NCBI RefSeq assembly: GCF_900411375.1 | Contig: NZ_LS422991.1 | Coordinates: 62,001 to 126,000 of the forward strand | Direction: 5' to 3' | Length of the DNA: 64,000 nucleotides | Source: Lentilactobacillus raoultii | GTDB taxonomy: Bacteria > Bacillota > Bacilli > Lactobacillales > Lactobacillaceae | Shown here: piece after piece, positions 8,409 to 18,037 of the stretch | Position numbering within the stretch: the stretch's first letter is position 1 | How the letters are laid out: each line of letters starts with the position of its first letter | Notes under the pieces: generated by a model | What the model was told of the DNA's origin: nothing | The model's input: only the letters and a program-made list of their open reading frames with translations | Databases searched by the model: none | Position numbers and translations under genes: made by a program

Positions 8409-8555
8409 GTTATTTCGACAGCCGAATCGGATCTCAAAGCCATTTTAAAGTTAATCGGTTTCAGCTCCCTGGCTGATATTAACCGTCATTTCAATAACGC
8501 TACCGTCATCCCCTTTCCGTTAAAGATTATCCATAGATTACCGGTGACAACTTAA
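8409..8555 (+). other. Coding-like open stretch without start codon
   Basis: A 48-codon open frame reads VISTAESDLKAILKLIGFSS then LADINRHFNNATVIPF, with normal amino-acid composition, and ends with TAA at 8553-8555. GGAGGAG stands just before it but no ATG/GTG/TTG is in place; an ATT at 8412 would be the only candidate. It is most likely a gene remnant. No family was recognised. Confidence 0.3.
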
Positions 8556-8623
8556 CCCAAGCTTAAAATGCTCAATGATTTCTAAAAACCGGCTGTCTCT
8601 TAAGAAAATCATTAACTTTATCC

Positions 8624-8660
8624 CAAAAAAGAAGCAGCCACTCTACAAATGGCCACTTCA
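8624..8660 (-). terminator. Terminator of the CPBP protease gene
   Basis: On the minus strand AAGTGGCCA / TGGCTGCTTC form a hairpin followed by TTTTTT. It lies about 110 nt after the stop of the gene ending at 8773. Confidence 0.65.
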
Positions 8661-8772
8661 CTAAGAATAACGAAATTCCGTTTTCGTTGTACCGGATCAA
8701 TATAATACAGCACCAGAATAAAAATACGATTACCTATGAAAGGACGTGCTATGTGACAGGTTATCTAATAGT

Positions 8773-9993
8773 TTAATGTTCATTAGTAATATCTTTAAGT
8801 GTTGGTCGCATTACTTCAAACCTTTTGAACATCAAATAGAATGCCACAAGTAAAATAATTAAAGTGATCAATGAAGTTAGTTCAATTATATATAAACTTG
8901 GCGTAACTTCAGTAAAACTTGCTCCTCTTGCTAAAACGCCACCAAACAAATCCATCAAACCATGCATTAACACAGCCGTCCACAATCTTCCAGTACATAG
9001 ATAAATAATTGCAAAAAGAACTCCTACAGAAAAAGTCGTGACAATTTGTAACAGAGTTGCTTCAATTGATTGTTGATTGGACAAATTAAAACTGTGAGCT
9101 AACCCAAACAAAAGTGATGAAATGATTACTGGTTTGATCACTGGGTTTTTAGAATTTCGATAATGCCTAATCAGTTGCCAAAGGACTGCATACCGAAATT
9201 CCCATTCCTCAACAAAACTACCCATCATAGTTACAATAATCGTTAAAAGAGGCACTTCTCGCAATTTAAAATTCCAATGATTAATAAATTGAAACCAGCT
9301 ATCTGCTGTCGAAAAAGTACTTATGCCAATTATTACAAATCCAAGCAAAAACAATCCAGTTAATACTATCAGTTGAGTATCAGAATTAACCCCAAACTTT
9401 AAAAGATTAGGAGACTTATAGCCCCACCAATGCATAAGCCAACCTATTAGCAGAATGAATCCTATATCTGAAATCAGCTCCAAAATTTCAGGATGCAAAA
9501 TTTTGGCAGGTGATAAAATAATAATTTGATCTAAAGAAACTTGAAAAGCCACATCAAAAAGAATAACCAATCCTATACGTTTTGCTAGTAATTCAGCCTT
9601 TCTCATATAAATATACACTAAGGGTATCAATCCTATGAAAAAAGTAATTATAACGAAATAGCTTAGCAGTTCTGATGTTAGATGCCACTCAACCACTAGG
9701 ACTGAGAAGGATAGGGTAATTGTTGCAGACAAAGCACTCGGAAAAATAAGAACTTCAAAAAAGTCCCCAACCGTAATTAGAAAATGTGACCTTTTTTTGT
9801 GCATTATTTCTAGCAATACTCCAACAAAACTGGATGCAAGAAAAATGCCAAAGAAAAGATGACTATCTACGCGGGTAAAAGCATTATTAGGATATGGATA
9901 TCGTTTAAACCAACTGATGCCAAGAACTATCACCATAAATATGCATTGAGTCATGAATATTTTTGATAGTAAATTTTCCTTATCTTTATTCAA
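8773..9993 (-). CDS. CPBP-family intramembrane metalloprotease
   Basis: 406 aa, polytopic, with about ten predicted membrane helices. The C-terminal third carries the CPBP (Abi/CAAX-like) motifs in order: EEWEFRY (EExxxR), HSFNLSN (FxxxH) and HGLMDLFGG. Such glutamate/histidine metalloproteases act in the membrane; in lactic acid bacteria many are linked to bacteriocin immunity, but no bacteriocin gene is visible here. The long N-terminal membrane part is larger than in compact CPBP proteins. Start is TTG at 9993, with GGAGG about 11 nt upstream. The gene is visibly more AT-rich than its neighbours, which suggests separate ancestry. Confidence 0.85.
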   Translation of the reverse strand: MNKDKENLLSKIFMTQCIFMVIVLGISWFKRYPYPNNAFTRVDSHLFFGIFLASSFVGVLLEIMHKKRSHFLITVGDFFEVLIFPSALSATITLSFSVLVVEWHLTSELLSYFVIITFFIGLIPLVYIYMRKAELLAKRIGLVILFDVAFQVSLDQIIILSPAKILHPEILELISDIGFILLIGWLMHWWGYKSPNLLKFGVNSDTQLIVLTGLFLLGFVIIGISTFSTADSWFQFINHWNFKLREVPLLTIIVTMMGSFVEEWEFRYAVLWQLIRHYRNSKNPVIKPVIISSLLFGLAHSFNLSNQQSIEATLLQIVTTFSVGVLFAIIYLCTGRLWTAVLMHGLMDLFGGVLARGASFTEVTPSLYIIELTSLITLIILLVAFYLMFKRFEVMRPTLKDITNEH

Positions 9994-10404
9994 GGGGCTT
10001 TACACCTCCAAAAATGGTCAAACATAATTAAGCCATAGCTTAAGAATATATTAAGTTAAATTCACACTTACAAGCTTATACTAGCATAGATAGACTTAAA
10101 AACTAATCGATTTGTATTAGCATTTTGAAAATTCGAAGCCTATCAAACACATTGATAAAAACGACTTTTAGGTAAGTATATGTAATCCCCCCTGCAGCAG
10201 CTTCGAATTAATTGCCATACAGGGGCACCAAACTTAGAAAAACACATTTTCTCACTGATCGTGCAGTATTGTAACCAATTTTCCGACATAGATCATCGCA
10301 TTTAATGCTGCGACCGCTTAATCATATCAAACATTTCACGAAGATACTTTAGACACGTAAAACTCCATTTCCTATCTTGGCTAATGACTTAAACGAAATT
10401 TCAT
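9994..10404. other. Gene-free interval
   Basis: About 410 bp, AT-rich. It must hold the promoter of the CPBP gene; apart from that I see no convincing gene, hairpin or repeat. Confidence 0.5.
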
Positions 10405-11523
10405 TTAATCATACTGTCGTAAAAATACCGATAAACGCTTCAAACCTTCACGTAAAGTTGATTCATCCGCACAATACCCTAATCGAACGTTCCCCGGCAT
10501 ATCAAATCGGGTTCCCGGCACGAGTAAAACGCCCTGTTCCTTTAACAGTCGTACACAAAAATCTTCAATATCGTCTGGAATTGTCAGTTTGGGAAATGAA
10601 GTTGAAACGGCCTGTGGCATCACCACACTGGCTCGCGGCTCGTGATCAAGCCACTGTTGATAAATCTTGAGATTATTGACAACCAATTTCCGGTTTCGAG
10701 CCAAGACCTGATCCCGATGTTTAAGGATGCAAACCGCCATTGCGTCATTAAAGACGCCACAGCAAATCATCGTATAATCCCGATACTTCCGAAATAGATC
10801 GGCGATTTCAGCATTGGAAGCCGTCCAGCCAACTCGGATTCCCGGCATTGAATACGTTTTTGACAACGAATTGGTCGCAATTCCCTTTTCGTACAAGTCT
10901 GCAATTGACACAAACCTTTCAGAATCTACCAATGGCATATAGACTTCATCTACCAACACATATGCTCCTGATTGCTTAGCCAGCGCCACAACCTGTTTCA
11001 AAAAGGCTTCATCCAATAATGTACCAGTTGGATTATTAGCGTTATTTAAACAAATCATTTTTGTATTCGGTCGCATCAGAGCCTTCAATTCCGCTATGTC
11101 AGGATACCAATTTTGATCCTCATGGATGGACCAGTAGTCAACGTCTGCTCCCAGTGACTTGGGGATATCATACAGTTGCTGGTAGGACGGGTATTCAGAA
11201 ATAACGTGATCGCCCGGTTCAATTAACGCGTAAAGTGCCAAGTGATTAGCACCCGTTGCCCCATTGGTTTGGAGGATGTTATCCGGACGAATATGCCGAT
11301 ATAATTTTGAGACTTCTTTTTTAAATTCCGGTGACCCTTCAATCCAGCCATAATTCATTTTTTGCTGATCCAAAATTTTGTAAAATTCTTCACCATCTTG
11401 ACCATCAAGTGAAAGTGCTTCCTTCATTGTCATGGAAGCAATGGTGCTCTGAGAAATATCATACGTCGCTGACTTTTCCCACTTATTGAGCCATTCTTCA
11501 ACGCCAAAGCCTGCAATTTTCAT
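10405..11523 (-). CDS. Class I/II PLP-dependent aminotransferase
   Basis: 372 aa from ATG at 11523 (AGTGGGG 5-7 nt upstream; a GTG at 11535 is the alternative). Fold-type I aminotransferase: NNANNPTG binds the cofactor and substrate carboxylate, VDEVYMP holds the PLP-pyridine Asp, the Schiff-base lysine is in NSLSKTYSMPGIRVGW, and a C-terminal NVRLGYC carries the carboxylate-binding Arg. The sequence resembles the group annotated as aminotransferase or capreomycidine-synthase-like in lactobacilli; substrate cannot be told from sequence. Monocistronic, divergent from the Spx-like gene. Confidence 0.85.
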   Translation of the reverse strand: MKIAGFGVEEWLNKWEKSATYDISQSTIASMTMKEALSLDGQDGEEFYKILDQQKMNYGWIEGSPEFKKEVSKLYRHIRPDNILQTNGATGANHLALYALIEPGDHVISEYPSYQQLYDIPKSLGADVDYWSIHEDQNWYPDIAELKALMRPNTKMICLNNANNPTGTLLDEAFLKQVVALAKQSGAYVLVDEVYMPLVDSERFVSIADLYEKGIATNSLSKTYSMPGIRVGWTASNAEIADLFRKYRDYTMICCGVFNDAMAVCILKHRDQVLARNRKLVVNNLKIYQQWLDHEPRASVVMPQAVSTSFPKLTIPDDIEDFCVRLLKEQGVLLVPGTRFDMPGNVRLGYCADESTLREGLKRLSVFLRQYD

Positions 11524-11762
11524 TTTATACCCCACTTTTACTAAAATCTAAAACTGTCTATGCATCAATATTATTAGTTGTGAACGATTTAATTATCTGA
11601 AATTGTTCCGGGCAAATTCCATATAAATTTTTAAAAACGCCGTAAAATCGCTGTTGACATTCCTAATAAATATGAGATGATTAATACATCGAATCGGTAC
11701 ATGACCTATCTCGCATAACTCATGTATTATTGTTGGCTGGTTACAAAGGGGGAGAAGTAACT

Positions 11763-12158
11763 ATGTTAAACTTATATGTTGCACCAAGTAGCGCTTCTAG
11801 TCGAAAGGCCCGCAAATGGCTTGTTGACCACGGAATCGAATTTAAGGAACGAAACATTTCGCGAATTCCGTTAAATGCCGATGAAATCAAACAAATCTTG
11901 CGACTAACGGAAAACGGTAGTGAGGATATTATTTCAACTCGCTCCAATGCTTTCCAGAAACTACATGTTGATTTGGATAATCTAACTGTATCACAATTAA
12001 TTGATTTAATGGTTAAACACCCTGATTTAATCAGACGACCACTAATTTTTAACGATGAACAACTTCAAGTTGGCTTCAGTGAAGAAGACATTCGCAGTTT
12101 TCTGCCACGGAGTGTCCGTGAAGCCAGTTTAAAACAACTGATGGATAGAATTAGCTAA
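11763..12158 (+). CDS. Spx/ArsC-family regulator lacking the CxxC
   Basis: 132 aa from ATG at 11763 (GGGGGAG 8 nt upstream). Spx proteins bind the alpha C-terminal domain of RNA polymerase and redirect transcription under thiol stress. The body is clearly Spx-like: LYVAPSSASSRKARKWL, TENGSEDIISTRSNAFQKL, HPDLIRRPLI and a final VGFSEEDIRSFLPR. In Spx the redox switch is Cys10-x-x-Cys13; here both positions are serine (S10, S13), so disulfide control is not possible. This matches non-redox Spx paralogues known in Gram-positives. Followed by a terminator at 12178. Confidence 0.9.
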   Translation: MLNLYVAPSSASSRKARKWLVDHGIEFKERNISRIPLNADEIKQILRLTENGSEDIISTRSNAFQKLHVDLDNLTVSQLIDLMVKHPDLIRRPLIFNDEQLQVGFSEEDIRSFLPRSVREASLKQLMDRIS

Positions 12159-12177
12159 AAATAATCTGCTCAAAAAC

Positions 12178-12212
12178 GCCAAGGATCGCAACAATGATCC
12201 TTGGCATTTTTT
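12178..12212. terminator. Bidirectional terminator between the Spx-like and YhgE genes
   Basis: GCCAAGGATC / GATCCTTGGC with T runs on both strands (ATTTTTT on plus, GTTTTTG on minus). Confidence 0.88.
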
Positions 12213-12233
12213 GTGTTCAACTTTAGATAAGCT

Positions 12234-14396
12234 TTAACTCATCCCGGTTTTTTTAAAATCATCTAAAAGCCGATCTGTGTATCGTTTTAGTGGTTTCTTG
12301 GTAGACAAACCCACAGCCAGCACCAACACTGCCATGCAACTCAAAACGAACACGTCAACCATCACGGTTGCCATATTGGCACCACCAATGGCCTCGCGAA
12401 AACCGCTGACACTGTAAGCAAACGGAAACAGGGGTTGAAAAATTCTAAACAGCAGTGGATTCAATTGCACCGGATACATCGCGCCACTGCCTGCTAATTG
12501 CACCGCCATCAGCATGACAACCAAGGCCTTTCCAAGGTTGCCAAACAAGGCCGCCATCGTATAAACAATGATAGTAAACGTGACGGAAGAAATCAGTCCA
12601 ATCATCAGCATTAAAAAAAGACTGGCGACGTGAATCTTTAAAAGGGCCACCGCAGACCCAATGATCACAACTGTTTGGACTAGTGAAAGCGTGCCAAACG
12701 TTAACAATTTTCCCAGATATTCGTCACGCACTGAAAGCCCTCTAAACTTCGCCAACTTGGGCGCCTTGGTTTTTAAAACTGCTACCAACATTGTGCAGCC
12801 GACCCAAATCGAAAGTGCAATATATGTCGGCGAAAAAGCTGCCCCAAAACTATTAACCTTATAGATATCTTCATTTTTAACCGTAACCGGTCGGGCAAGT
12901 GCACTTCCCATCAAGTCCGGATTACTTTGTAAAACCGTGATGATATTGGCAATATCATGATCACTGGTTAATTTCAGTTGATTGCTGACCGCCACGATCT
13001 CATCTTTGTAACTTTGCAACCGCTTCTCTAGTTTCCCGGAAGTGGACGCAACCAATTGATTCCCCTGGATAGCTGTATTTAACGACTGATTATTTAATTT
13101 TTTAACCCGGTTTAAGCTTCCCAAAATGTCCTGCGAAGAATGAGTCATTGCTAGCAAATCATTCCCAACGCCGCTCATCTGCTGTTTAACGGCATGATTG
13201 TAATGAATCAGCGCCTGATTTAAAGATGTCGCCACTTTGGCAAAGCCTTGGTTAATCTGCTCCTTAGCCGTCGCATTTAGTTGACGGTTTTGGTCGGTTA
13301 TCTGCTTCAAAACGGCTAATTGATGCTTTTGAGCTTTTGTTAATCTAACCGCACTGGCCAGCGTCTTGATCAAGTCATGGCCTTCTCGTGTCGAGTGAAT
13401 TCGGTTAAATGCCTGAGCAAATTCAAGTAACGGCTGAACCTGTCCTGACAATAAGTCTAATTGCAATGTCAGATTATCGGCCTTAGCATCAAAAGCACTT
13501 TGGTTTATCGTCGTCGAGGTCTGGTTGAGTTGATTAGCCACCCTTTTAAGTTGATTGGCGCTTTCGTTTGCTCCAGCCAGATTATTGCCAAAATTAGTAA
13601 ACGACCGATTCAAAGATTTTTTTACCAACGGTTGCATCGTTGATTGCCCATCAGCCAAATTATCTGACAAATCAACATTTTGGGAAGCGTTAATCACTGG
13701 TTTAAACTCAGTAAAGGCCAACGCTAAACTATTTGATGTATCGCTAATAGTCCCAAGCGAATTGGAAGCCAGTCCCATGCTATCGCCTAGCGCAATGATG
13801 AGATCTTTTAGGTTTAAAATCCGGTCCTGATTCTCAGAGGCCTTGTTGCCGGCAATATTCAAATAGGAAAAAATTGTTCGATTAACTTCATAGATAAACT
13901 TTTGTCGAATCTTGGTTACCAACGTTTTAGCCGCCATTGACGTGATTTTAGCACCCATTGGGCTGTTCTTAGTGTTGGTTTTATAAATCAGCTGAGCCCT
14001 TTGAGGATGTGTTCCGGCAATACTGGTTAATTTCTCAGAAAAATCCTTTGGAATTTCAATCTCGGCATAGTACTTCCCTTTTTGCAGGTTTTTGGTAGCG
14101 TTAGCCCGACTTGCAAACCGCCAACCAATTTGGTTATTTTTATGTAAATTTGCGACAACCTGACTTCCCAAATTAATTTTTTGATGATGCAAATTGGTTC
14201 CAGTATCCCGATTTACCACTGCGACTGGAATATGATCAACTTCACTTGGTTGATAGGGGTTCCAAATTGCCCGAACGTTGACCAACGTATATAAACTTGG
14301 CAACAGGCATAACACGGTCACCGTAATAAAAGCCGCCCGATAACTAAAAATCGCGTGCAAATCACGATGATAAATCTTCCGAATGTTCGACATCAT
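12234..14396 (-). CDS. YhgE/Pip-family membrane protein
   Basis: 720 aa. The N-terminus has one membrane helix followed by the YhgE/Pip domain (LPSLYTLVNVRAIWNPYQPS, then HIPVAVVNRDTG). A long, Q/N/S-rich extracellular helical stretch runs from about 190 to 500, and the C-terminal third has five membrane helices of ABC-2 type (from YIALSIWVGCTMLV). The family includes phage infection protein Pip of Lactococcus and the YueB phage receptor of Bacillus, and is related to type VII secretion EsaA. Cell-surface role; true substrate or function unknown. Divergent from a second homologue at 14834. Confidence 0.88.
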   Translation of the reverse strand: MMSNIRKIYHRDLHAIFSYRAAFITVTVLCLLPSLYTLVNVRAIWNPYQPSEVDHIPVAVVNRDTGTNLHHQKINLGSQVVANLHKNNQIGWRFASRANATKNLQKGKYYAEIEIPKDFSEKLTSIAGTHPQRAQLIYKTNTKNSPMGAKITSMAAKTLVTKIRQKFIYEVNRTIFSYLNIAGNKASENQDRILNLKDLIIALGDSMGLASNSLGTISDTSNSLALAFTEFKPVINASQNVDLSDNLADGQSTMQPLVKKSLNRSFTNFGNNLAGANESANQLKRVANQLNQTSTTINQSAFDAKADNLTLQLDLLSGQVQPLLEFAQAFNRIHSTREGHDLIKTLASAVRLTKAQKHQLAVLKQITDQNRQLNATAKEQINQGFAKVATSLNQALIHYNHAVKQQMSGVGNDLLAMTHSSQDILGSLNRVKKLNNQSLNTAIQGNQLVASTSGKLEKRLQSYKDEIVAVSNQLKLTSDHDIANIITVLQSNPDLMGSALARPVTVKNEDIYKVNSFGAAFSPTYIALSIWVGCTMLVAVLKTKAPKLAKFRGLSVRDEYLGKLLTFGTLSLVQTVVIIGSAVALLKIHVASLFLMLMIGLISSVTFTIIVYTMAALFGNLGKALVVMLMAVQLAGSGAMYPVQLNPLLFRIFQPLFPFAYSVSGFREAIGGANMATVMVDVFVLSCMAVLVLAVGLSTKKPLKRYTDRLLDDFKKTGMS

Positions 14397-14833
14397 TAAT
14401 TACCTCTCAAAGACATAGATCCCCCCTTCATAAAAAAAGCCACAACAAAACTCACCGTCTTGCTTCGGTCCCTTAACAAATATGTAATTACTAATGCTCC
14501 CCATTTTTCTTTTCCGATATAGTTTTAAGTCACTAATTTAATAACTGTTTTTTCTGAAAATTCGGCTGTTTTCTTATCCATAATGCACTATAATGATTGT
14601 AATGCATTCGTTAACCATTAACAAGACACAATTATTCCGCCCATTGACTATTGCTGGCCTATCGGGTTTGCTAAAACATACAGCTACAATTTATTACAAA
14701 TTAAGCTAATTAAGTTTAGCAAAGAGCTTATATATCGTTATATTACGAGCCGGCTTTTCGTAGCTACAGATAATAGGCCACAGTCCTCAATACATAAGTT
14801 TAAAATTATTAAACCACATAAGTGAGGTTCTTT
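14397..14833. other. Divergent intergenic region between two YhgE/Pip genes
   Basis: About 435 bp. A TATAAT at 14590-14595 is a possible -10 for the plus-strand gene but lacks a good -35. No further gene or strong hairpin was seen. Confidence 0.4.
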
Positions 14834-17005
14834 ATGCGAACGATCGTCACACTTCTAACCAGAGATTTCAAAAATATTTTTCACAGTCGACCAGTGCTAA
14901 TTACACTGATCGCTTTTTGCGTGATCCCGGCAATCTACGCCCTGCTTAACATCAAGGCATCGTGGAACCCTTATTCGCCAGCCAATACCAGTCGTTTACC
15001 AATCGCCGTGATCAATAACGACGAAGGCAGTACCGTTAACGGAAAGTCACTGAACGTTGGCGATCAGGTGATCGATGAACTCAAGCAAAATCATGAAATT
15101 AACTGGGTTATTACCAATGATTGGCAGGGAAACAACGGGTTGGATCAAGGTAAATACTATGCACTCATTGAAATTCCAAATGATTTTTCCAGTCGACTGG
15201 CAACTTTGGCCAGTGCCAACCCGCAAAAACCAAATGTCATTTACAAATCCAACGAGAAATTAAATCCGGCCGCCACAATTATTTCTGGGCAGGCCAGAGA
15301 TACCCTCACTCAACGAATTCGAACAAATTTTACCAAAGTAACGGGACGTGAAGTCTTACAAGAAATGAACCTTGTTGGCAAAAAACTGGACACCAAGAAG
15401 CCTCAAATTTTACAGATTCGTTCCTCTTTACTCAACGCCATTTCGACAATTAACCGAACAAAAGCCTATCTAAATCGTTTAAATCAACATTCTGCCGATG
15501 TTCGAGCTTACTTAAAAGATATCAACCAGAACCTGCCGAAAGTTTCATCACAAATTAATCATCTGCAATCCATTATTAACCATGGTAAAAGCCTTAACAT
15601 GGCCACTAGTCGGACAATTAACGCCGCTCGCAGCTCATTGTCAACCGGTCTGGAAACCCTTCATTCACAAAATGATCGACTTCAATCCATGTTGACCAAT
15701 CTTTCAACCCTGATTGATACTAATCATAACCCGTCGTTACTGAAAACCGAAATTATTCAAGTTGCTTCTCTAAATGATGCTGTCATCAATCAGATCAACA
15801 AGCAATTAAGAGTCCTGGCCGTTTTGAACAATCTATTGCCAACCAGCGGAACAACCACACTGATCAAATCGTTAGCCCACCTTAAAGCCGGCTTTAACCG
15901 CCAATCCCAACCCATTTCAAAGTTAAAACGGCTGACCAACCATCAAGCTGTAAGTAATCAGCAAATGAAGCAGTTGATTTCCCAGCTGTCACGCACTGAC
16001 AATCAATTAGCCAATCGCATTGAAGCCGCCACAACCACCTTTAATGCGACGACCAGTCAATCTTTAGATAACTTGGACAACCTTACCCGCAATAGTCTTA
16101 ATAATGACAGTTCAGTTGTTCAGACGTTGCAAAACCTGATTCCAAAATTGCAGGCGTTGCAAAGTGCCGGTACAGCAGCCAGTACCCTATCTTCCGGTCG
16201 AATTAGCAAAGTTAATCATCGATTGGATAACGTTAGAAAAACGCTTCGTGATTTAGACCAGAAAGCTGATTTTATCAACAATCAAAATCTCACTCAATTA
16301 ACTGCAATTTTAGAGAAGAACCCAAGCCTTTCAAATTTACTTTCGTCACCCATCAGTCTTAAAAATACTGAGCTTTATAATCTAGGGAAATTTGGCTACG
16401 CGGCTATGCCATTCTATGCGGTTCTCTCAGTTTGGGTTGGTATTCTACTATTAACTGCCATTATCACTTGGCGGTACCGGCTTTCTGTCGACCAACGACT
16501 TCCCAAGCCCAACCTCATCCAACAATACGTTGGCAAATTAGGACTATTTCTGACTTTTTCAGTGACTCAAACGACCTTTACCTTGCTAGGCGAATTGCTC
16601 ATCTTGGGAATTCGACCCAGCAGTTTGATCGCATTATTAGCCATTGCTTACACGACAACACTGGTTTTCTCGGTCATACTGTTCACGTTGGTCTTTCTTT
16701 TCGGCAATGCCGGTAAAGTCTTTGGCGTTCTCCTATTAATTGTCCAAATTTTTGGGACTGGTGGCATCTATCCTTTAGAAACAATTCCACGCGATTTATC
16801 AGCGTTGGCACCACTTTTACCGTTCACTTACGCCATCCGTGGCTTTCGGGAAGCGATTGCGGGACCAGATTGGGGAACTTTTAGTCGATTACTTTTAACT
16901 TTGGCACTATTTGGCAGTATCTTTCTGCTAATCACCCCACTCAAGCGTTTCTTCATCCGACCGGTTAAGTTATTGGAAGAAGGCATGAAGCGTTCAAAAT
17001 TATAA
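14834..17005 (+). CDS. YhgE/Pip-family membrane protein (second copy)
   Basis: 723 aa from the ATG at 14834 (GAGG six nt upstream; GTG at 14822 is less likely). Same architecture as its divergent neighbour: N-terminal helix with FCVIPAIYALLNIKASWNPY, a YhgE/Pip domain (LPIAVINNDEGSTV), a long helical extracellular region rich in N, Q and S, and a C-terminal ABC-2-type membrane bundle (from YAAMPFYAVLSVWVG). The pair are paralogues of moderate similarity in divergent orientation. They may work as partners or bind different surface ligands; this is inference. Ends before a hairpin at 17019. Confidence 0.88.
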   Translation: MRTIVTLLTRDFKNIFHSRPVLITLIAFCVIPAIYALLNIKASWNPYSPANTSRLPIAVINNDEGSTVNGKSLNVGDQVIDELKQNHEINWVITNDWQGNNGLDQGKYYALIEIPNDFSSRLATLASANPQKPNVIYKSNEKLNPAATIISGQARDTLTQRIRTNFTKVTGREVLQEMNLVGKKLDTKKPQILQIRSSLLNAISTINRTKAYLNRLNQHSADVRAYLKDINQNLPKVSSQINHLQSIINHGKSLNMATSRTINAARSSLSTGLETLHSQNDRLQSMLTNLSTLIDTNHNPSLLKTEIIQVASLNDAVINQINKQLRVLAVLNNLLPTSGTTTLIKSLAHLKAGFNRQSQPISKLKRLTNHQAVSNQQMKQLISQLSRTDNQLANRIEAATTTFNATTSQSLDNLDNLTRNSLNNDSSVVQTLQNLIPKLQALQSAGTAASTLSSGRISKVNHRLDNVRKTLRDLDQKADFINNQNLTQLTAILEKNPSLSNLLSSPISLKNTELYNLGKFGYAAMPFYAVLSVWVGILLLTAIITWRYRLSVDQRLPKPNLIQQYVGKLGLFLTFSVTQTTFTLLGELLILGIRPSSLIALLAIAYTTTLVFSVILFTLVFLFGNAGKVFGVLLLIVQIFGTGGIYPLETIPRDLSALAPLLPFTYAIRGFREAIAGPDWGTFSRLLLTLALFGSIFLLITPLKRFFIRPVKLLEEGMKRSKL

Positions 17006-17018
17006 TCATTTTAAAATT

Positions 17019-17064
17019 AATCGCGGCAGTCAGGTGACTTCTATTTCACCCAACTGCCGCGATT
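17019..17064. terminator. Hairpin between convergent YhgE and ppx genes
   Basis: AATCGCGGCAGT / ACTGCCGCGATT, 12-bp perfect arms. T-rich sequence follows on the minus side (TAATTTTAAAAT) and only weakly on plus; it probably serves both genes. Confidence 0.7.
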
Positions 17065-17086
17065 GCTATTAATTATATCAATTAAT

Positions 17087-18037
17087 TTAAAGCGATTTGC
17101 CGGCGACATTCTCTTTCAAAATGTCATGCAGCCGTTCAAATAAGATCCCTTCTCGAAGACCACTGGTGGAAAATGTAATTCGATCCGAATCAAGATAGTT
17201 CATCAAGAAGATTACCGGAATTAAGCCACCGACAATAATGTCAGCTCGGGCTTTACTGATCCCGGGAACCTGTTTTCGTCCTGCCAAATCATGACTAACG
17301 ATATTTTCGAAAGTTTCATTAACTTGCGTATCCCGCAACTGATAACCGTGAATATCGTCAATATCAAGAAATTTATTAAGTCGTCGATTAATTTTGGCAA
17401 GTGTCCGGTTACTGCCACCCAGTGCAATAATCGGTAAGTTTAATCCATTTTTGAGCCACCAGACACTCTGGAAGATTTCGTTAATAAAAATCACGGCTTT
17501 AAAAAGCTGTTCCGGCAGAATTTTATCTCCTAAATCAAATTTGGAAGATAGTGTGACTGAACCAATGGGAATACTGATTAAGTTTGACACCTTACTGTTC
17601 TGGACCAAAATAATCTCCGCGCTGGCACCCCCGGTATCGATAATAACGCCGTTAGTTGCCGGTAATGTCTCACTTACGCCAACATAATCGTAATAGGCCT
17701 CCTGAGCACCGGAAATGACCTCTAATTTAATGCCAATTTCAGATTTAACCTTTTTTAAAAATTCTTTCTGATTGGTTGCCTGACGAACTGCTGCCGTCGC
17801 AACAGCTTTTAACTTTAAATTCTCCAGTTTCGAATAAACGTCTTTAAAAGACCGCAACGCAGCCAAGGTTCGTTCAATCGCTGCTGGCTGAAGAATCTTT
17901 TCAGGCCCCATGTTTTCAGATAGCCGAACATATTCTTTCATTTGGGTCACATTATCATAGGTGCCATCTCCATTAATTCGGCTGACTGTCATCCGAACTG
18001 AATTGGAACCTAAGTCAATGACGGCAAAATTTTCCAT
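17087..18037 (-). CDS. ppx: Ppx/GppA-family exopolyphosphatase (short form)
   Basis: 316 aa, ASKHA phosphatase fold. Recognised by the first phosphate loop FAVIDLGSNSVRM, the catalytic-Glu region near GAQEAYYDYVG, the second loop VIIDTGGASAEI and IALGGSNRTLAK. It has only the two Ppx/GppA domains, without the HD extension of the copy at the operon's start. It would hydrolyse terminal phosphate from polyphosphate, or pppGpp to ppGpp. It is the last gene of a three-gene minus-strand operon; its ATG overlaps the ppk stop by one base (TAATG). Which substrate it prefers is not visible. Confidence 0.9.
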   Translation of the reverse strand: MENFAVIDLGSNSVRMTVSRINGDGTYDNVTQMKEYVRLSENMGPEKILQPAAIERTLAALRSFKDVYSKLENLKLKAVATAAVRQATNQKEFLKKVKSEIGIKLEVISGAQEAYYDYVGVSETLPATNGVIIDTGGASAEIILVQNSKVSNLISIPIGSVTLSSKFDLGDKILPEQLFKAVIFINEIFQSVWWLKNGLNLPIIALGGSNRTLAKINRRLNKFLDIDDIHGYQLRDTQVNETFENIVSHDLAGRKQVPGISKARADIIVGGLIPVIFLMNYLDSDRITFSTSGLREGILFERLHDILKENVAGKSL

